Below, piece after piece: positions 1-8,395 of a stretch of DNA of 64,000 bases. The stretch spans positions 1-64,000 of the forward strand of contig SVHN01000003.1 of assembly GCA_015055805.1 (NCBI GenBank), read 5' to 3'. Both the position numbers and the translations under genes were made by a program. Under the pieces are notes generated by a model. That model was not told the origin of the DNA, made no database searches, and saw nothing but the letters and a program-made list of their open reading frames with translations. Within the stretch, counting starts at the first letter, position 1; every line of letters starts with the position of its first letter. Origin of the DNA: Clostridiales bacterium. Lineage in GTDB: Bacteria; Bacillota; Clostridia; Christensenellales; Borkfalkiaceae.

Positions 1-118
1 TGGGTAATCTCCTTTGATTTATTTGATTGCGGTTGGTCACCACTTTCATTTTATCACAGGAGATTTTTTATGTCCATAGCCATAGGCTTTTCCCACCACC
101 CGCATAGCAGGTGGTTTA
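1..118 (-). mobile_element. Possible end and leader of an IS200-like element, running off the left edge
   Basis: Read on the minus strand this stretch has an 8-bp hairpin with a TAT loop (arms about 96-103 and 107-114, one G-U pair), a second small hairpin AGCC-TAT-GGCT at 78-88, a promoter-like pair, and a strong ribosome binding site (AAAGGAG) about 8 bases before the window edge, so a coding region should begin just outside the window. Subterminal hairpins followed closely by a short leader and a transposase start are typical of IS200/IS605 TnpA elements. No transposase residue is visible, so the identity is inference from the leader alone. It lies directly beyond the terminator of the ribosomal operon and disrupts no gene. 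Confidence 0.4.
48..76 (-). promoter_or_regulatory. Promoter reading off the left edge
   Basis: Minus-strand TGGACA (71-76), 17-base spacer and TAAAAT (48-53). It would drive whatever gene starts beyond position 1, probably the transposase of the IS200-like element. Confidence 0.45.
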
Positions 119-123
119 CTATA

Positions 124-160
124 CAAAAAAATAACAACGGCAAATTTTTGCCGTTGTTAT
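124..160 (-). terminator. Terminator of the ribosomal superoperon
   Basis: A perfect 12-bp inverted repeat (arms 131-142 and 149-160, six-base loop) followed on the minus strand by a T run at 131-125. It starts 17 bases after the rplQ stop codon and closes the 16-kb transcription unit. Confidence 0.88.
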
Positions 161-176
161 CGTTTTTTTAATTTAA

Positions 177-686
177 TTAGTCTACTAATTCGATTATTAC
201 AGCTTCAGCTGCATCACCCTTACGGGGTCCGAGTTTGTAGATTCTGGTGTATCCACCACCCTGTCCTTTCTCTTCCTTGCGGTTAGCGAACTTGGGTGCA
301 TATTCGTCGAAAATCTTTTCGATAAGCGGATATTTGATTGCCTTGGTTCTCTTCTTGAAATCGGGCTTTGATTCTTTGAAACCTTTTACTTCCTGCAAAT
401 CGTTTACCAAAGACATGATTTTTCTTCTTGCATTGAGTTTCTTTACGCCGTCTTTAACGAGGGTTTTGGTGGTTTCCTTGCCCTTTGCGTCTGCAACCGT
501 TACTGCGGTTTCAACAACGTCTGCGTAAGTGTTTACTGCAAGAGTGAGGATCTTAGCAACGTAAGATGCAACCTCTTTTGCTCTCGCTTCAGTAGTTTCG
601 ATTTTGCCGTGCCAAAGAAGCGCGGATGCCTGATTCTTAATAAGCGCTATTCTTTGCGTAGCGTTAACGCCTAATTTTCTTGCCAT
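177..686 (-). CDS. rplQ: 50S ribosomal protein L17, long form
   Basis: Large-subunit protein near the peptide exit tunnel. The N terminus (MARKLG, then KIETTEARAKEV around residues 28-39) and the C terminus (GGYTRIYKLGPRKGDAAEA) are clear L17 signatures. At 169 residues it is about 45-50 longer than the usual 112-125; the extra, lysine-rich sequence lies between about residues 50 and 135, so the family core is split by insertion rather than extended at an end. Last gene of the ribosomal unit, three bases after rpoA, as in most Firmicutes. Function is certain; the role of the insert is unknown. Confidence 0.97.
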   Translation of the reverse strand: MARKLGVNATQRIALIKNQASALLWHGKIETTEARAKEVASYVAKILTLAVNTYADVVETAVTVADAKGKETTKTLVKDGVKKLNARRKIMSLVNDLQEVKGFKESKPDFKKRTKAIKYPLIEKIFDEYAPKFANRKEEKGQGGGYTRIYKLGPRKGDAAEAVIIELVD

Positions 687-689
687 TGT

Positions 690-1643
690 TTAGTCCTCCT
701 TGTCCTTTAACTTTAAGCCGTAGCTCTCGAGTTTTAAGATTACTTCGTCGAGAGATTTCTTGCCTAAATTGCGGACTTTAAGCATATCGTCTTCGGTTTT
801 TTTCGTTAAATCTTCCACGGTGTGGATATTTGCTCTCTTCAAGCAGTTGTATGAACGTACGGATAAATCCATTTCTTCAATCGTCTGCTCTAAGATTCTT
901 GTTCTCTTGTCTTCTTCCGGCGGAACTAAGATTCCGATATTGCCGAGTTCAGATAGTGATACGAACATTCTGATGTGCTCTTCCATAATCTTTGCTGCAA
1001 GGCTAACGATATCCCTGCCAGAGAACGCACCGTTCGTCCATACTTCAAGAGTTAATTTGTCAAAGTCTACGCTCTGTCCAACGCGAGTTGCGTTTACGTT
1101 GTAGCTGACCTTTTTTACGGGGGTATAGATACTGTCGATTGCGATATTATCTATAATGTCCGTTTTGTGTTCGTCTGCGCCCTGATAACCTCTGCCTCTA
1201 CCTACCGTGAGTTCAACGTCAATTTTGCCGCCTTCGTCTATCGTGCAGATATACTGGTCGGGGTTAAGAATTTCCATATCCGAATCGCAGGTGATGTCGC
1301 CAGCTTTTACTACCGCAGGACCTACCTTAACAAGTTTAACCGTTTTCTGGTAGTCTTTGTCCATGCAGGTTGATTTGATTGCAACGCACTTGAAGTTAAG
1401 AATTATTTCGGTTACGTCTTCCTTTACTAGGGGGATAGACGAAAACTCGTGCTTAATTCCAAGTTCCTCAGCGAACTTAATGTTCTGTATTGCAACTCCG
1501 GGGAGTGCTGACAAAAGTATTCTTCTGAGCGCGTTACCAAGCGTTAAGCCAAAACCTTTTTCCAAAGGTTCAACTACTACTTTAGCGTAACTTCTGTCTT
1601 CGTTTTCTTCCACTGCTATTTTCGGCATTTCAATTTCCATCAT
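690..1643 (-). CDS. rpoA: DNA-directed RNA polymerase alpha subunit
   Basis: 317 residues, normal length. The N-terminal domain with GFGLTLGNALRRILLSALPG (about 30-49) dimerises and nucleates core polymerase assembly. The C-terminal domain after residue 245 carries the helix-hairpin-helix region (RSYNCLKRANI, LRNLGKKSLDE-like) that contacts UP elements and activators. A good AAGGAGG lies upstream; there are two adjacent ATG codons and the exact one cannot be decided. The 128-base gap to rpsD upstream is unusually long for this operon and contains a possible structured RNA. Confidence 0.98.
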   Translation of the reverse strand: MMEIEMPKIAVEENEDRSYAKVVVEPLEKGFGLTLGNALRRILLSALPGVAIQNIKFAEELGIKHEFSSIPLVKEDVTEIILNFKCVAIKSTCMDKDYQKTVKLVKVGPAVVKAGDITCDSDMEILNPDQYICTIDEGGKIDVELTVGRGRGYQGADEHKTDIIDNIAIDSIYTPVKKVSYNVNATRVGQSVDFDKLTLEVWTNGAFSGRDIVSLAAKIMEEHIRMFVSLSELGNIGILVPPEEDKRTRILEQTIEEMDLSVRSYNCLKRANIHTVEDLTKKTEDDMLKVRNLGKKSLDEVILKLESYGLKLKDKED

Positions 1644-1653
1644 AAGAAAATTT

Positions 1654-1765
1654 ACCTCCTTAAAAAATAGTTCCGATATAGATTATTGCGGGAATTCTTG
1701 TCCTGACGTGGAAAATCAAAACTTTCCCCCCGCAAAAACCCATCGAAAATTTATTAAATTTTTGT
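1654..1765 (-). other. Structured spacer between rpsD and rpoA
   Basis: On the transcript TTGCGGG pairs with CCCGCAA about 40 bases later, enclosing a GGAAA/TTTCC stem. No U-run follows, so it is not a terminator. A role in regulation (S4 feedback or processing) is speculation. Confidence 0.4.
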
Positions 1766-1771
1766 TTTTTA

Positions 1772-2395
1772 TTATTTCGAGTACAACTCGACGATCATGT
1801 GTTCTGCAATCTGGATATCGATATCTTCTCTGGTCGGAAGCGCGATAACCTTACCGCTAAGAGCTTCAGGATCAAATTCAAGCCATTTGGGCATTGCGCC
1901 AACTTTCATCTGCTTGATTTCTGCAAAGTACTTGTTGTCCTTTTTGGTTTCCTTTACAGCGATAACGTCGCCAACCTTTACTTGGTAAGATGCGATGTTT
2001 ACGTTTCTTCCGTTTACGGTGAAATGTGAGTGGGTTACCAACTGACGAGCCTGTGATCTTGAAGAACCGATTCCCATTCTGAAAATTACGTTGTCAAGAC
2101 GACGCTCTAAAAGTGAAAGCATGTTTTCACCGGTGATACCCTTCATTCTGTCGGCCTTTTCATAGTATTTTCTGAACTGACCTTCGAGTACGCCGTAAAT
2201 TCTCTTGCATTTCTGCTTTTCACGAAGCTGAAGTCCGTATTCGGATACTTTCTTTCTGCTCATACCGTGCTGTCCAGGTGCTACAGGTCTTTTCTCAAAA
2301 GCACATACGCCCTTAAAGCATCTTTCGCCTTTTAAGAAAAGTTTTGCGCCCTCACGTCTGCACAAACGACATTTGGATTCTGTATATTTAGCCAT
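1772..2395 (-). CDS. rpsD: 30S ribosomal protein S4
   Basis: Primary 16S rRNA binder that starts small-subunit assembly. 207 residues with the four-cysteine zinc-type N terminus ([18 protein letters not shown], then C31) and an S4 RNA-binding domain from about residue 95 ([10 protein letters not shown]...[18 protein letters not shown]). In Bacillus rpsD is a separate monocistronic gene; here it sits inside the alpha operon between rpsK and rpoA, as in many Clostridia. S4 is a known autoregulator of its own operon in several bacteria. Confidence 0.98.
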   Translation of the reverse strand: MAKYTESKCRLCRREGAKLFLKGERCFKGVCAFEKRPVAPGQHGMSRKKVSEYGLQLREKQKCKRIYGVLEGQFRKYYEKADRMKGITGENMLSLLERRLDNVIFRMGIGSSRSQARQLVTHSHFTVNGRNVNIASYQVKVGDVIAVKETKKDNKYFAEIKQMKVGAMPKWLEFDPEALSGKVIALPTREDIDIQIAEHMIVELYSK

Positions 2396-2409
2396 TTATC
2401 TATCCTCCA

Positions 2410-2802
2410 TTATACTCTACGTTTTTTGGGCGGTCTGCATCCGTTGTGCGGAATCGGAGAAACGTCCTGAATAAGGGTTACTTCCATATCGCAGTTGGTG
2501 AGTGCTCTGATTGCAGATTCTCTTCCTGCACCGGGACCTTTAACGTATACTTCTACCGAACGCATACCCTGATCTCTTGCAACTTTTCCTGCTGCTTCTG
2601 CTGCCATCTGTGCTGCAAACGGGGTGCTCTTTCTCGAACCCTTGAAGCCCAAGCTTCCTGCGCTCGACCAAGATACGGTGTTACCCTGCATATCGGTTAT
2701 TGTTACTAACGTGTTGTTGAAAGAAGCCTGGATATGCGCCTGACCTTTGTCAACTTTTCTGACATCTTTACGTTTTTTAACGATTTTCTTTGCTGCTGCC
2801 AT
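2410..2802 (-). CDS. rpsK: 30S ribosomal protein S11
   Basis: Platform protein of the small subunit near the mRNA exit channel. 130 residues, usual length, with the family signature [10 protein letters not shown] around residue 95 and the basic C terminus [12 protein letters not shown]. The start is preceded by a good ribosome binding site. Fifteen bases separate it from rpsM upstream and 14 from rpsD downstream, all co-directional. Confidence 0.98.
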   Translation of the reverse strand: MAAAKKIVKKRKDVRKVDKGQAHIQASFNNTLVTITDMQGNTVSWSSAGSLGFKGSRKSTPFAAQMAAEAAGKVARDQGMRSVEVYVKGPGAGRESAIRALTNCDMEVTLIQDVSPIPHNGCRPPKKRRV

Positions 2803-2817
2803 TATCCGTTACCTCCT

Positions 2818-3195
2818 TTATCTAGTTGCCGTTTTCTTTTTAGCAACGGTACGACGCGGACCCTTTCTGGTTCTCGCGTTTCTCTTGGAACTCTGTCCGC
2901 GAACGGGAAGTCCTTTTCTGTGGCGAACACCGCGGTAGCAACCGATTTCGATTAATCTCTTAATTGAAAGGCTTACTTCGCTTCTTAAATCACCTTCTAC
3001 GCGAAGGTTGTGTTCAATGTATTCTCTGAGCTTTGCTACGTCTGCTTCACTCAAGTCTTTTACTCTCGTGTCAGGGTTTATGCCCGTTTCACTTATAATC
3101 TTCTTTGCCGTGGTAAGTCCGATACCATAGATATAGGTCAAACCGATTTCAACTCTTTTGTTGTTAGGCAAATCAACACCGGCTATACGTGCCAT
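2818..3195 (-). CDS. rpsM: 30S ribosomal protein S13
   Basis: Small-subunit head protein that contacts the P-site tRNA and bridges to the 50S subunit. The start is set at ATG 3195 ([15 protein letters not shown]), giving 125 residues. An in-frame TTG three codons upstream (3204) lies only three bases after GGAGG, which is too close, whereas the family begins MARIAG. The ATG is 12 bases from GGAGG, so the site is slightly long and the TTG cannot be fully excluded. The C-terminal tail [15 protein letters not shown] is the usual basic extension that reaches the decoding centre. Confidence 0.96.
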   Translation of the reverse strand: MARIAGVDLPNNKRVEIGLTYIYGIGLTTAKKIISETGINPDTRVKDLSEADVAKLREYIEHNLRVEGDLRSEVSLSIKRLIEIGCYRGVRHRKGLPVRGQSSKRNARTRKGPRRTVAKKKTATR

Positions 3196-3346
3196 CTTTG
3201 TCAAATACCTCCGTATTTTTTTAGAAATTATTTTTTGTTTATATTATATATTAATGCGTTTATCCACTTTCACTATGGAATGACTTGTTACTCGTTGACG
3301 TACGCTTTGTTTTCTCTATTAACCCTTACGGGTTTATAGGTCGGGA
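3196..3346 (-). promoter_or_regulatory. Spacer between rpmJ and rpsM with possible internal promoter
   Basis: A 151-base gap in an otherwise tight operon. It has a short hairpin AACCC-GTAA-GGGTT just after rpmJ and, nearer rpsM, an AT-rich stretch containing TATAAT but no convincing -35 hexamer. In Escherichia coli S4 controls the alpha operon from just upstream of rpsM; whether this gap does the same is unknown. Confidence 0.3.
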
Positions 3347-3463
3347 TTAACCCTGTCTCTGCTTGTGGCTCTTGTTCTTTGAACAAATTACCATTACTTT
3401 TCCGTTTCTTTTAATGACTTTGCATTTGTCGCACATAGGCTTTACTGAAGGTCTTACTTTCAT
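3347..3463 (-). CDS. rpmJ: 50S ribosomal protein L36
   Basis: Not obvious from length alone: 38 codons beginning [16 protein letters not shown] and ending SHKQRQG. It is the zinc-ribbon form of L36, with C11, C14, C27 and a histidine at 33. The spacing between the last cysteine and the histidine is one residue longer than in the usual 37-residue protein (CSKNKSH rather than CENPKH-like). A clear GGAG lies upstream. It sits between infA and rpsM, the canonical position. Binds 23S rRNA in the large subunit. Confidence 0.95.
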   Translation of the reverse strand: MKVRPSVKPMCDKCKVIKRNGKVMVICSKNKSHKQRQG

Positions 3464-3494
3464 TTTGATATCTCCTTTGGAATTCGTTTATGTT

Positions 3495-3716
3495 TTAGTT
3501 TTTGCTTCGCCAGATTATTCTGCCTTTAGTCAAATCGTACGGGCTCATTTCCAGCTTTACGCTGTCGCCGGGAATTATTTTGATATAATGCATACGAAGC
3601 TTTCCCGAAATATAAGCCGTGATAACGTGACCGTTCGATAACTTTACTGTAAACGTTGCGTTCGGCAATGCCTCTACAATCACGCCTTCGGTTTCTATAA
3701 CGTCGTCCTTTGACAC
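3495..3716 (-). CDS. infA: Translation initiation factor IF-1
   Basis: 73-residue single OB-fold protein that occupies the A site of the 30S subunit during initiation. It begins [20 protein letters not shown] and has the family core [19 protein letters not shown] followed by [19 protein letters not shown]. Usual length. Placed between the KOW-domain gene, four bases upstream, and rpmJ. Confidence 0.98.
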   Translation of the reverse strand: MSKDDVIETEGVIVEALPNATFTVKLSNGHVITAYISGKLRMHYIKIIPGDSVKLEMSPYDLTKGRIIWRSKN

Positions 3717-3720
3717 AAAC

Positions 3721-4005
3721 TTAATCCTCCTGTATTTTTTCTGTTTTTGCTTTTATCGCTCGGTAAACCCTTTCGTTCCCGACCGATTCGCCGTTTTGTA
3801 TTCGTTCCGCAAGTTGTTTTTCGCTTGCAGTCAATACCTTTTTAAGATGTTTTAATTTCTTCCTTTTGGGACTTAAAACCTTTCTTTTTCTTCCGTCCAC
3901 GATTAATGCGTATCCATTGTCAATCGACACGGTCAAAAATATTCTGCCCTTGTCGCGACCAGCAATGCTTTCCACTAAATCGCCAACGCTCAACGTCTTT
4001 TCCAT
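3721..4005 (-). CDS. KOW-domain RNA-binding protein (L14e-like)
   Basis: 94 residues. The first half is a KOW/SH3-like barrel ([36 protein letters not shown]) resembling archaeal/eukaryotic L14e and L6e. The second half is a charged helical tail. Clostridia and relatives commonly carry such a gene between map and infA; the product is presumed to bind rRNA or ribosomes, but no experimental role is known to me. It lies 8 bases after map and 4 bases before infA, so it is co-translated with core ribosomal genes. Confidence 0.85.
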   Translation of the reverse strand: MEKTLSVGDLVESIAGRDKGRIFLTVSIDNGYALIVDGRKRKVLSPKRKKLKHLKKVLTASEKQLAERIQNGESVGNERVYRAIKAKTEKIQED

Positions 4006-4013
4006 TATTCACC

Positions 4014-4760
4014 TTAAAGGGTTAATATTTCTACGCCGCTGTCGGTTATAACGACCGTGTTTTCGTAGTGTGCCGACGGCTTTCTATCGCGCGTTACTAC
4101 GCCCCAGCCGTCTGACAAAAAGTCTACTTGATACACGCCTGCGTTTATCATAGGCTCTATCGCTATTGCCATGCCCTTTTTAAGGCGTATGCCCGTACCC
4201 TTTCTTCCGTAGTTTGGAACGGAAGGGTCTTCGTGCATTTCTCTTCCGATACCGTGACCTACGAGAGCTCTTACCACCGAAAATCCGTTGGACTCCGCGT
4301 GGCTTTGAACGTGGTAGCCGATATCGCCGAGTGGCGTGCCGTCTCTAAGGTTTTCTATCGCCTTGAAGAAACATTCTTCGGTAACTTTTACAAGTTTCCT
4401 TTTTTCTTCTGAAACGTTACCCACCATAAACGTTCTTGCTGCGTCGCCTTGCCAGCCGTTATAAACAACTCCAACGTCGACACTTACTATCTGTCCGTCC
4501 TTTATGACTTCATTATCCGACGGTATGCCGTGTACGACCATACTGTCTATCGAAGCGCATATTGAGGCGGGATAACCTGAATAACCGAGAAAAGATGGTT
4601 CTGCTCCGCAAGACCTTATGTACTCGCAGGCAAGCCTGTCTAAGTCTTTGGTGGTCATGCCGATTCTTATCTCTCTTCCGATTAGGTCCAAAACGTTTTT
4701 GGTTAGCCTTCCGCTTTCGCGCATACACGCGATTTCCGCATCAGTCTTAATTGTAATCAT
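4014..4760 (-). CDS. map: Methionine aminopeptidase, type I
   Basis: Removes N-terminal methionine from nascent proteins. 248 residues without the zinc-finger extension. The five metal ligands are recognisable: the two aspartates in VSVDVGV and GDAARTF (about 94 and 105), histidine in VGHGIGREMHEDP (about 168), and glutamates in AIEPMI (about 201) and YENTVVI (about 232). The start codon overlaps the adk stop by one base, so translation is probably coupled. Confidence 0.97.
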   Translation of the reverse strand: MITIKTDAEIACMRESGRLTKNVLDLIGREIRIGMTTKDLDRLACEYIRSCGAEPSFLGYSGYPASICASIDSMVVHGIPSDNEVIKDGQIVSVDVGVVYNGWQGDAARTFMVGNVSEEKRKLVKVTEECFFKAIENLRDGTPLGDIGYHVQSHAESNGFSVVRALVGHGIGREMHEDPSVPNYGRKGTGIRLKKGMAIAIEPMINAGVYQVDFLSDGWGVVTRDRKPSAHYENTVVITDSGVEILTL

Positions 4761-5380
4761 TAACCTAAAACCTTTACGATTTCGTCAAATACTTCTTTTA
4801 TTGACTTGTCCCCGTCAACGTTTACGAGTTTACCTTGCGCTTTATAATAATCTATAAGCGGCGCGGTTTGCACTTCGTAAACTGCCAACCTTTCTTTAAC
4901 AACTTCTACGGTGTCGTCTTTTCTTATCGTCAACTCACTCCCGCAATTCGGACAAGTGTTTACGTTGCCGATAAAATCAACGTGGTATGATCCGTTGCAT
5001 TTAGCACAACTTCTCCTTCCCGTAATTCTGTGTTCTATCTTAGATAGGTCTATGTCAAGGTTTATCACCTTGTCGGGTGCGTCAATCTCGTCTAGCGCAG
5101 ATGCTTGATAAATATTTCTCGGAAATCCATCGAGTAGATATCCGTTCTTGCAATCTGGTTTAGATAATCTTTCTTTGACTAACTCTACTGTTAGGTCGTC
5201 CGGACACAGATTGCCTGTGTCCATAACTGCCTTAACTTTAACGCCGAGTGGCGTCATTTCTTTTATATTCTCTCTGAATATCTCTCCGGTTGATATGTGC
5301 GGCAGGTCGTACTTTTCGGATATATACGCCGCTTGTGTCCCCTTGCCGCTACCGGGTGCGCCAAGTAATATAAGTTTCAT
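4760..5380 (-). CDS. adk: Adenylate kinase, zinc LID type
   Basis: Converts ATP + AMP to two ADP. P-loop GAPGSGKGTQA (residues 8-18), AMP-binding segment with TGEIFRE, and DGFPRN (84-89). The LID carries four cysteines (C125, C128, C143, C146), a zinc site typical of Gram-positive enzymes. 206 residues, slightly short. Located between secY (4 bases upstream) and map, the standard order in the spc operon. Confidence 0.98.
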   Translation of the reverse strand: MKLILLGAPGSGKGTQAAYISEKYDLPHISTGEIFRENIKEMTPLGVKVKAVMDTGNLCPDDLTVELVKERLSKPDCKNGYLLDGFPRNIYQASALDEIDAPDKVINLDIDLSKIEHRITGRRSCAKCNGSYHVDFIGNVNTCPNCGSELTIRKDDTVEVVKERLAVYEVQTAPLIDYYKAQGKLVNVDGDKSIKEVFDEIVKVLG

Positions 5381-5384
5381 TTTC

Positions 5385-6665
5385 TTATTTCAACACGCCT
5401 TTGTATTGTTTCATCATGATTTGTGACTGCAATGCTTGTTCAAATTCGAGTGCTACTGATACTACGATTAGAATACCTGTTGCGCTGAACACGTTGACCA
5501 AGCTTACGTTGATAGCCTTGAATATTAGCGCAGGTACTAAAGCAACGAGCGCGAGATATATTGCACCGAAAAGGGTAATTCTGTTAGAAACCTTTTTCAA
5601 GTAATCTGCGGTCGGCTTACCCGGTCTATAACCGGGGATAAAGCCGCCGTTGCCCTGTATGCTCTTACTAATATCGTCGGGATTGAACTGAATCTGATTA
5701 TAGAAATAAGAGAAGAAAAGGATTAATACGCAAAGTATTACCGTGTATGCCCAGCTACCTGAACCCATGTTTCTTATCCACCAGTTATCCGTCACACCGA
5801 TAAGATTCATAATCAAATCGGGGAAAGAAAGAATAGCGAACGAGAAGATGAGAGGCATAACACCCGACGCATTGATTTTAATCGGAATATGCGTTGACTG
5901 GCCGCCGTACATTTTTCTACCCTTAATCTGTTTTGCATACTGCACGGGAATCTTTCTTTCTGCGCTATTTACGGTTACGATTGCTGCAAAGATTACGATT
6001 GCTGCAACGATAAATCCGATAAGCTGCCAAGCAGCAGATGCCGCTTCAGAAGTTCCAAGCTGAGTGCAAAGATTAACGATTGTCATACCTGCGGTTGCAA
6101 GGATACCAGCGAAGATAAGAAGTGAAATACCATTAGATACACCGTAGTCGGTAATTCTCTCACCTATCCACATGGTAAGTGCTGCGCCTGCCGTATAAAC
6201 GATAACCAAGAACGCATAACTTAAGAACTTCAAGAATCCTTCGCCGCCAAAGAGTTGTTCGGGGTGAACGTAATCTTTGAACGCTACTAGGATACCGATT
6301 GCCTGTGCTATTGCAAGAACGAGAGTGAGCATTCTGGTAAGAGCGTTTATCTTTCTCTTACCTTCTTCACCCTGTCTTGACAGTCTTTCGAGAGCCGGAA
6401 TACCGACAGTCAAAAGCTGTATGATAATTGAAGCGTTAATATAAGGTCCGATACCCATTGCAAGGAACGCGCCTGACTGCAACGCTCCACCGGATACCGC
6501 GCTCATAATCTGCAAGAAAGTGAAGTTTTCCATCTCTTCGAAAACCGATACGCCCGGTACAGGGATATAACATCCAAGTCTGTACACGAACAGTAACGCG
6601 ATCGTGATGAGAATCTTATTTCTGACCTCAGGAATTTTGAACGCTTTTACAATTGTTTGAAACAT
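5385..6665 (-). CDS. secY: Preprotein translocase subunit SecY
   Basis: Central pore of the Sec translocon in the cytoplasmic membrane. 426 residues with ten predicted membrane helices. The family signature around the second helix is present (AMGIGPYINASIIIQLL), as are cytoplasmic loops with KIPVQYAKQIKGRKMYGGQ and PGYRPGKPTADYLKK that contact the ribosome and SecA. The partner SecG is encoded at 58.9 kb in this same window; SecE is not seen. Confidence 0.98.
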   Translation of the reverse strand: MFQTIVKAFKIPEVRNKILITIALLFVYRLGCYIPVPGVSVFEEMENFTFLQIMSAVSGGALQSGAFLAMGIGPYINASIIIQLLTVGIPALERLSRQGEEGKRKINALTRMLTLVLAIAQAIGILVAFKDYVHPEQLFGGEGFLKFLSYAFLVIVYTAGAALTMWIGERITDYGVSNGISLLIFAGILATAGMTIVNLCTQLGTSEAASAAWQLIGFIVAAIVIFAAIVTVNSAERKIPVQYAKQIKGRKMYGGQSTHIPIKINASGVMPLIFSFAILSFPDLIMNLIGVTDNWWIRNMGSGSWAYTVILCVLILFFSYFYNQIQFNPDDISKSIQGNGGFIPGYRPGKPTADYLKKVSNRITLFGAIYLALVALVPALIFKAINVSLVNVFSATGILIVVSVALEFEQALQSQIMMKQYKGVLK

Positions 6666-6691
6666 TTTGCCCTCCCTATTATTTAGTGGGT

Positions 6692-7138
6692 TTAGATAAG
6701 CTCTGCTTTGCCGCCTGCTTTCTCAATAGCCTCTTTAGCTGCTCCTGAGAACGCTTTTGCCTGAACGGTCAAGGCTTTGGTTAAAGTTCCGTTGCCGAGA
6801 ACCTTAAGACCTACGCAATCTTTAACGATTTTGATAAGTCCTTTCTGGTTGAGTGCTTCCATATCCACTACGGAGTTTGCTTCGAATCCTTCTAATACTG
6901 AAAGATTAACGATGCTGTATACCTTTCTGAAATGGTTGTTAAAGCCACGTTTAGGTATTCTTCTGATCAAAGGCATCTGACCGCCTTCAAATCCCGGACG
7001 AACACCGCCGCCACTTCTTGCCCATTGTCCTTTATGTCCTTTACCGCTGGTTTTGCCGAGTCCCGATCCGATACCTCTGCCGAGTCTTTTCTTTTCGGTT
7101 GTCGCGCCTATAGCGGGACTTAAATCACCTAATCTCAT
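6692..7138 (-). CDS. rplO: 50S ribosomal protein L15
   Basis: Late-assembly large-subunit protein. 148 residues, with the glycine-rich N terminus ([20 protein letters not shown]) that threads into 23S rRNA and the family pattern [17 protein letters not shown]. The C-terminal part ends in an alanine/lysine-rich segment. Followed after 26 bases by secY, as is canonical. Confidence 0.97.
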   Translation of the reverse strand: MRLGDLSPAIGATTEKKRLGRGIGSGLGKTSGKGHKGQWARSGGGVRPGFEGGQMPLIRRIPKRGFNNHFRKVYSIVNLSVLEGFEANSVVDMEALNQKGLIKIVKDCVGLKVLGNGTLTKALTVQAKAFSGAAKEAIEKAGGKAELI

Positions 7139-7169
7139 TTTGTTACTCCTTATTTAGTAATCTTTCGAC

Positions 7170-7367
7170 TTAAATCTTCTCTACTTTCACGAGATAACTA
7201 ACCTTGTTTATCATACCGAGTATGCAGGGGTTTTCTTCGTGAATACGGAAAGAACGTATCTTTTTAAGTCCTAACGCCTCAACAATTTTCTTGTGTTGCG
7301 GTAAAATTGCTATCGTGCTCTTAACGAGCGTAACTTTTATTTTTGAAGTTTCTGTTTTCTTAGCCAT
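7170..7367 (-). CDS. rpmD: 50S ribosomal protein L30
   Basis: 65 residues. KIKVTLVKSTIAILPQHKKI and ALGLKKIRSFRIHEENPCILGMI match the small ferredoxin-like fold of bacterial L30. It is slightly longer than the usual 58-60 because of a short N-terminal MAKKTET lead. Placed between rpsE and rplO as expected. Confidence 0.96.
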   Translation of the reverse strand: MAKKTETSKIKVTLVKSTIAILPQHKKIVEALGLKKIRSFRIHEENPCILGMINKVSYLVKVEKI

Positions 7368-7381
7368 AAAAGTAACCCTCC

Positions 7382-7903
7382 TTAACCGTTAATTTCTTCT
7401 ACGGTCTTGCCGCGAATAGCTGCTATCTGATCAGCAGTTCTCAAAGACTTTAAGCCAGCGAGTGCTGCTTTTACGCAGTTGATCTTGTTGTTAGTTCCGT
7501 GGGATTTGGTTCTGATATTCGTGATACCAACCGCTTCCATTACCGCACGAACGGGACCGCCTGCGATAACACCAGTACCTTCTTCAGCCGGCATCATAAG
7601 AACCATACCGCTTCCGAATCTACCGTGTACTTCGTGAGGAATACTCGTTCCTAAAAGTGCTACGGGGAACATATTTTTCTTTGCTCTTGCAGTTGCCTTA
7701 TCGATTGCTTCGGGCACTTCCTTTGCTTTACCCATTGCGCAGCCGACTTTGCCTGCACCGTCACCGACGACTACGAGTGCGGCAAATCTCATGTTTCTAC
7801 CACCCTTAACGGTTTTGGTAACGCGGTTAACGCAAATAAGTTTTTTAATCAAACCGTCGTTTTCTTCCGCCTTTCTGGGCGCTCTGTTATTTTCTCTTGC
7901 CAT
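7382..7903 (-). CDS. rpsE: 30S ribosomal protein S5
   Basis: Small-subunit protein at the mRNA entry site, important for fidelity. 173 residues. The double-stranded RNA-binding domain begins at about residue 20 ([20 protein letters not shown]), and the C-terminal ribosomal fold has [20 protein letters not shown]. The gap to rplR upstream is 23 bases with a good ribosome binding site. Confidence 0.98.
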   Translation of the reverse strand: MARENNRAPRKAEENDGLIKKLICVNRVTKTVKGGRNMRFAALVVVGDGAGKVGCAMGKAKEVPEAIDKATARAKKNMFPVALLGTSIPHEVHGRFGSGMVLMMPAEEGTGVIAGGPVRAVMEAVGITNIRTKSHGTNNKINCVKAALAGLKSLRTADQIAAIRGKTVEEING

Positions 7904-7926
7904 TTTTCGTTTTCTCCTTGATTTTC

Positions 7927-8295
7927 TTAGAATTCCAAGCCGCCCTTTCTTGCGCCTTCAGCTAAGCTTGCAACGCGTCCGGTGTAAAGATATCCGCCTC
8001 TGTCAAACACAACTGCTTTAATCTTCTTCGACTCTGCCTTCTTTGCGAGAAGTTCGCCTACTGCGAACGCCTGCGCCTTCTTGTCTTTGCCTTCAAAAGT
8101 TCCTTTGAGTTCTTTATCGAGCGTAGACGCCGTAACCAAGGTGTTTCCCTTAACGTCGTCTATGAGCTGAGCATAAATGTTAGTCAAGCTTCTGTAAACT
8201 GAAAGTCTGGGGGTTTCCGCAGTTCCCTTTACTTTTGCTCTGACTCTTTTATGTCTTTTTAATCTGTCTTTATTCTTGTTGATTTTGTTAATCAT
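7927..8295 (-). CDS. rplR: 50S ribosomal protein L18
   Basis: Binds 5S rRNA with L5 in the central protuberance. 122 residues with the family pattern [20 protein letters not shown] near the N terminus and [20 protein letters not shown] near the end. GGAG sits nine bases before the ATG. Separated from rplF by a 100-base spacer with two GC-rich hairpins, which is exceptional in this operon. Confidence 0.97.
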   Translation of the reverse strand: MINKINKNKDRLKRHKRVRAKVKGTAETPRLSVYRSLTNIYAQLIDDVKGNTLVTASTLDKELKGTFEGKDKKAQAFAVGELLAKKAESKKIKAVVFDRGGYLYTGRVASLAEGARKGGLEF

Positions 8296-8395
8296 AGTTT
8301 TTTTACTCCTATTTAATAACTTTTCGCGCTACGTTAAGCGCACTCGGCAGACGCGCCAAACTTTAAGCGCGTCCACTAAAAGCTCTTTAAATCTA
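8296..8395 (-). other. Hairpin-rich spacer between rplF and rplR
   Basis: On the transcript two successive stems can form: GACGCGC with GCGCGTC, and GCGCT with AGCGC. Neither is followed by a U-run, so they are not terminators, and no reading frame with a ribosome binding site is seen inside. Possible processing, stability or r-protein binding site. Confidence 0.45.
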
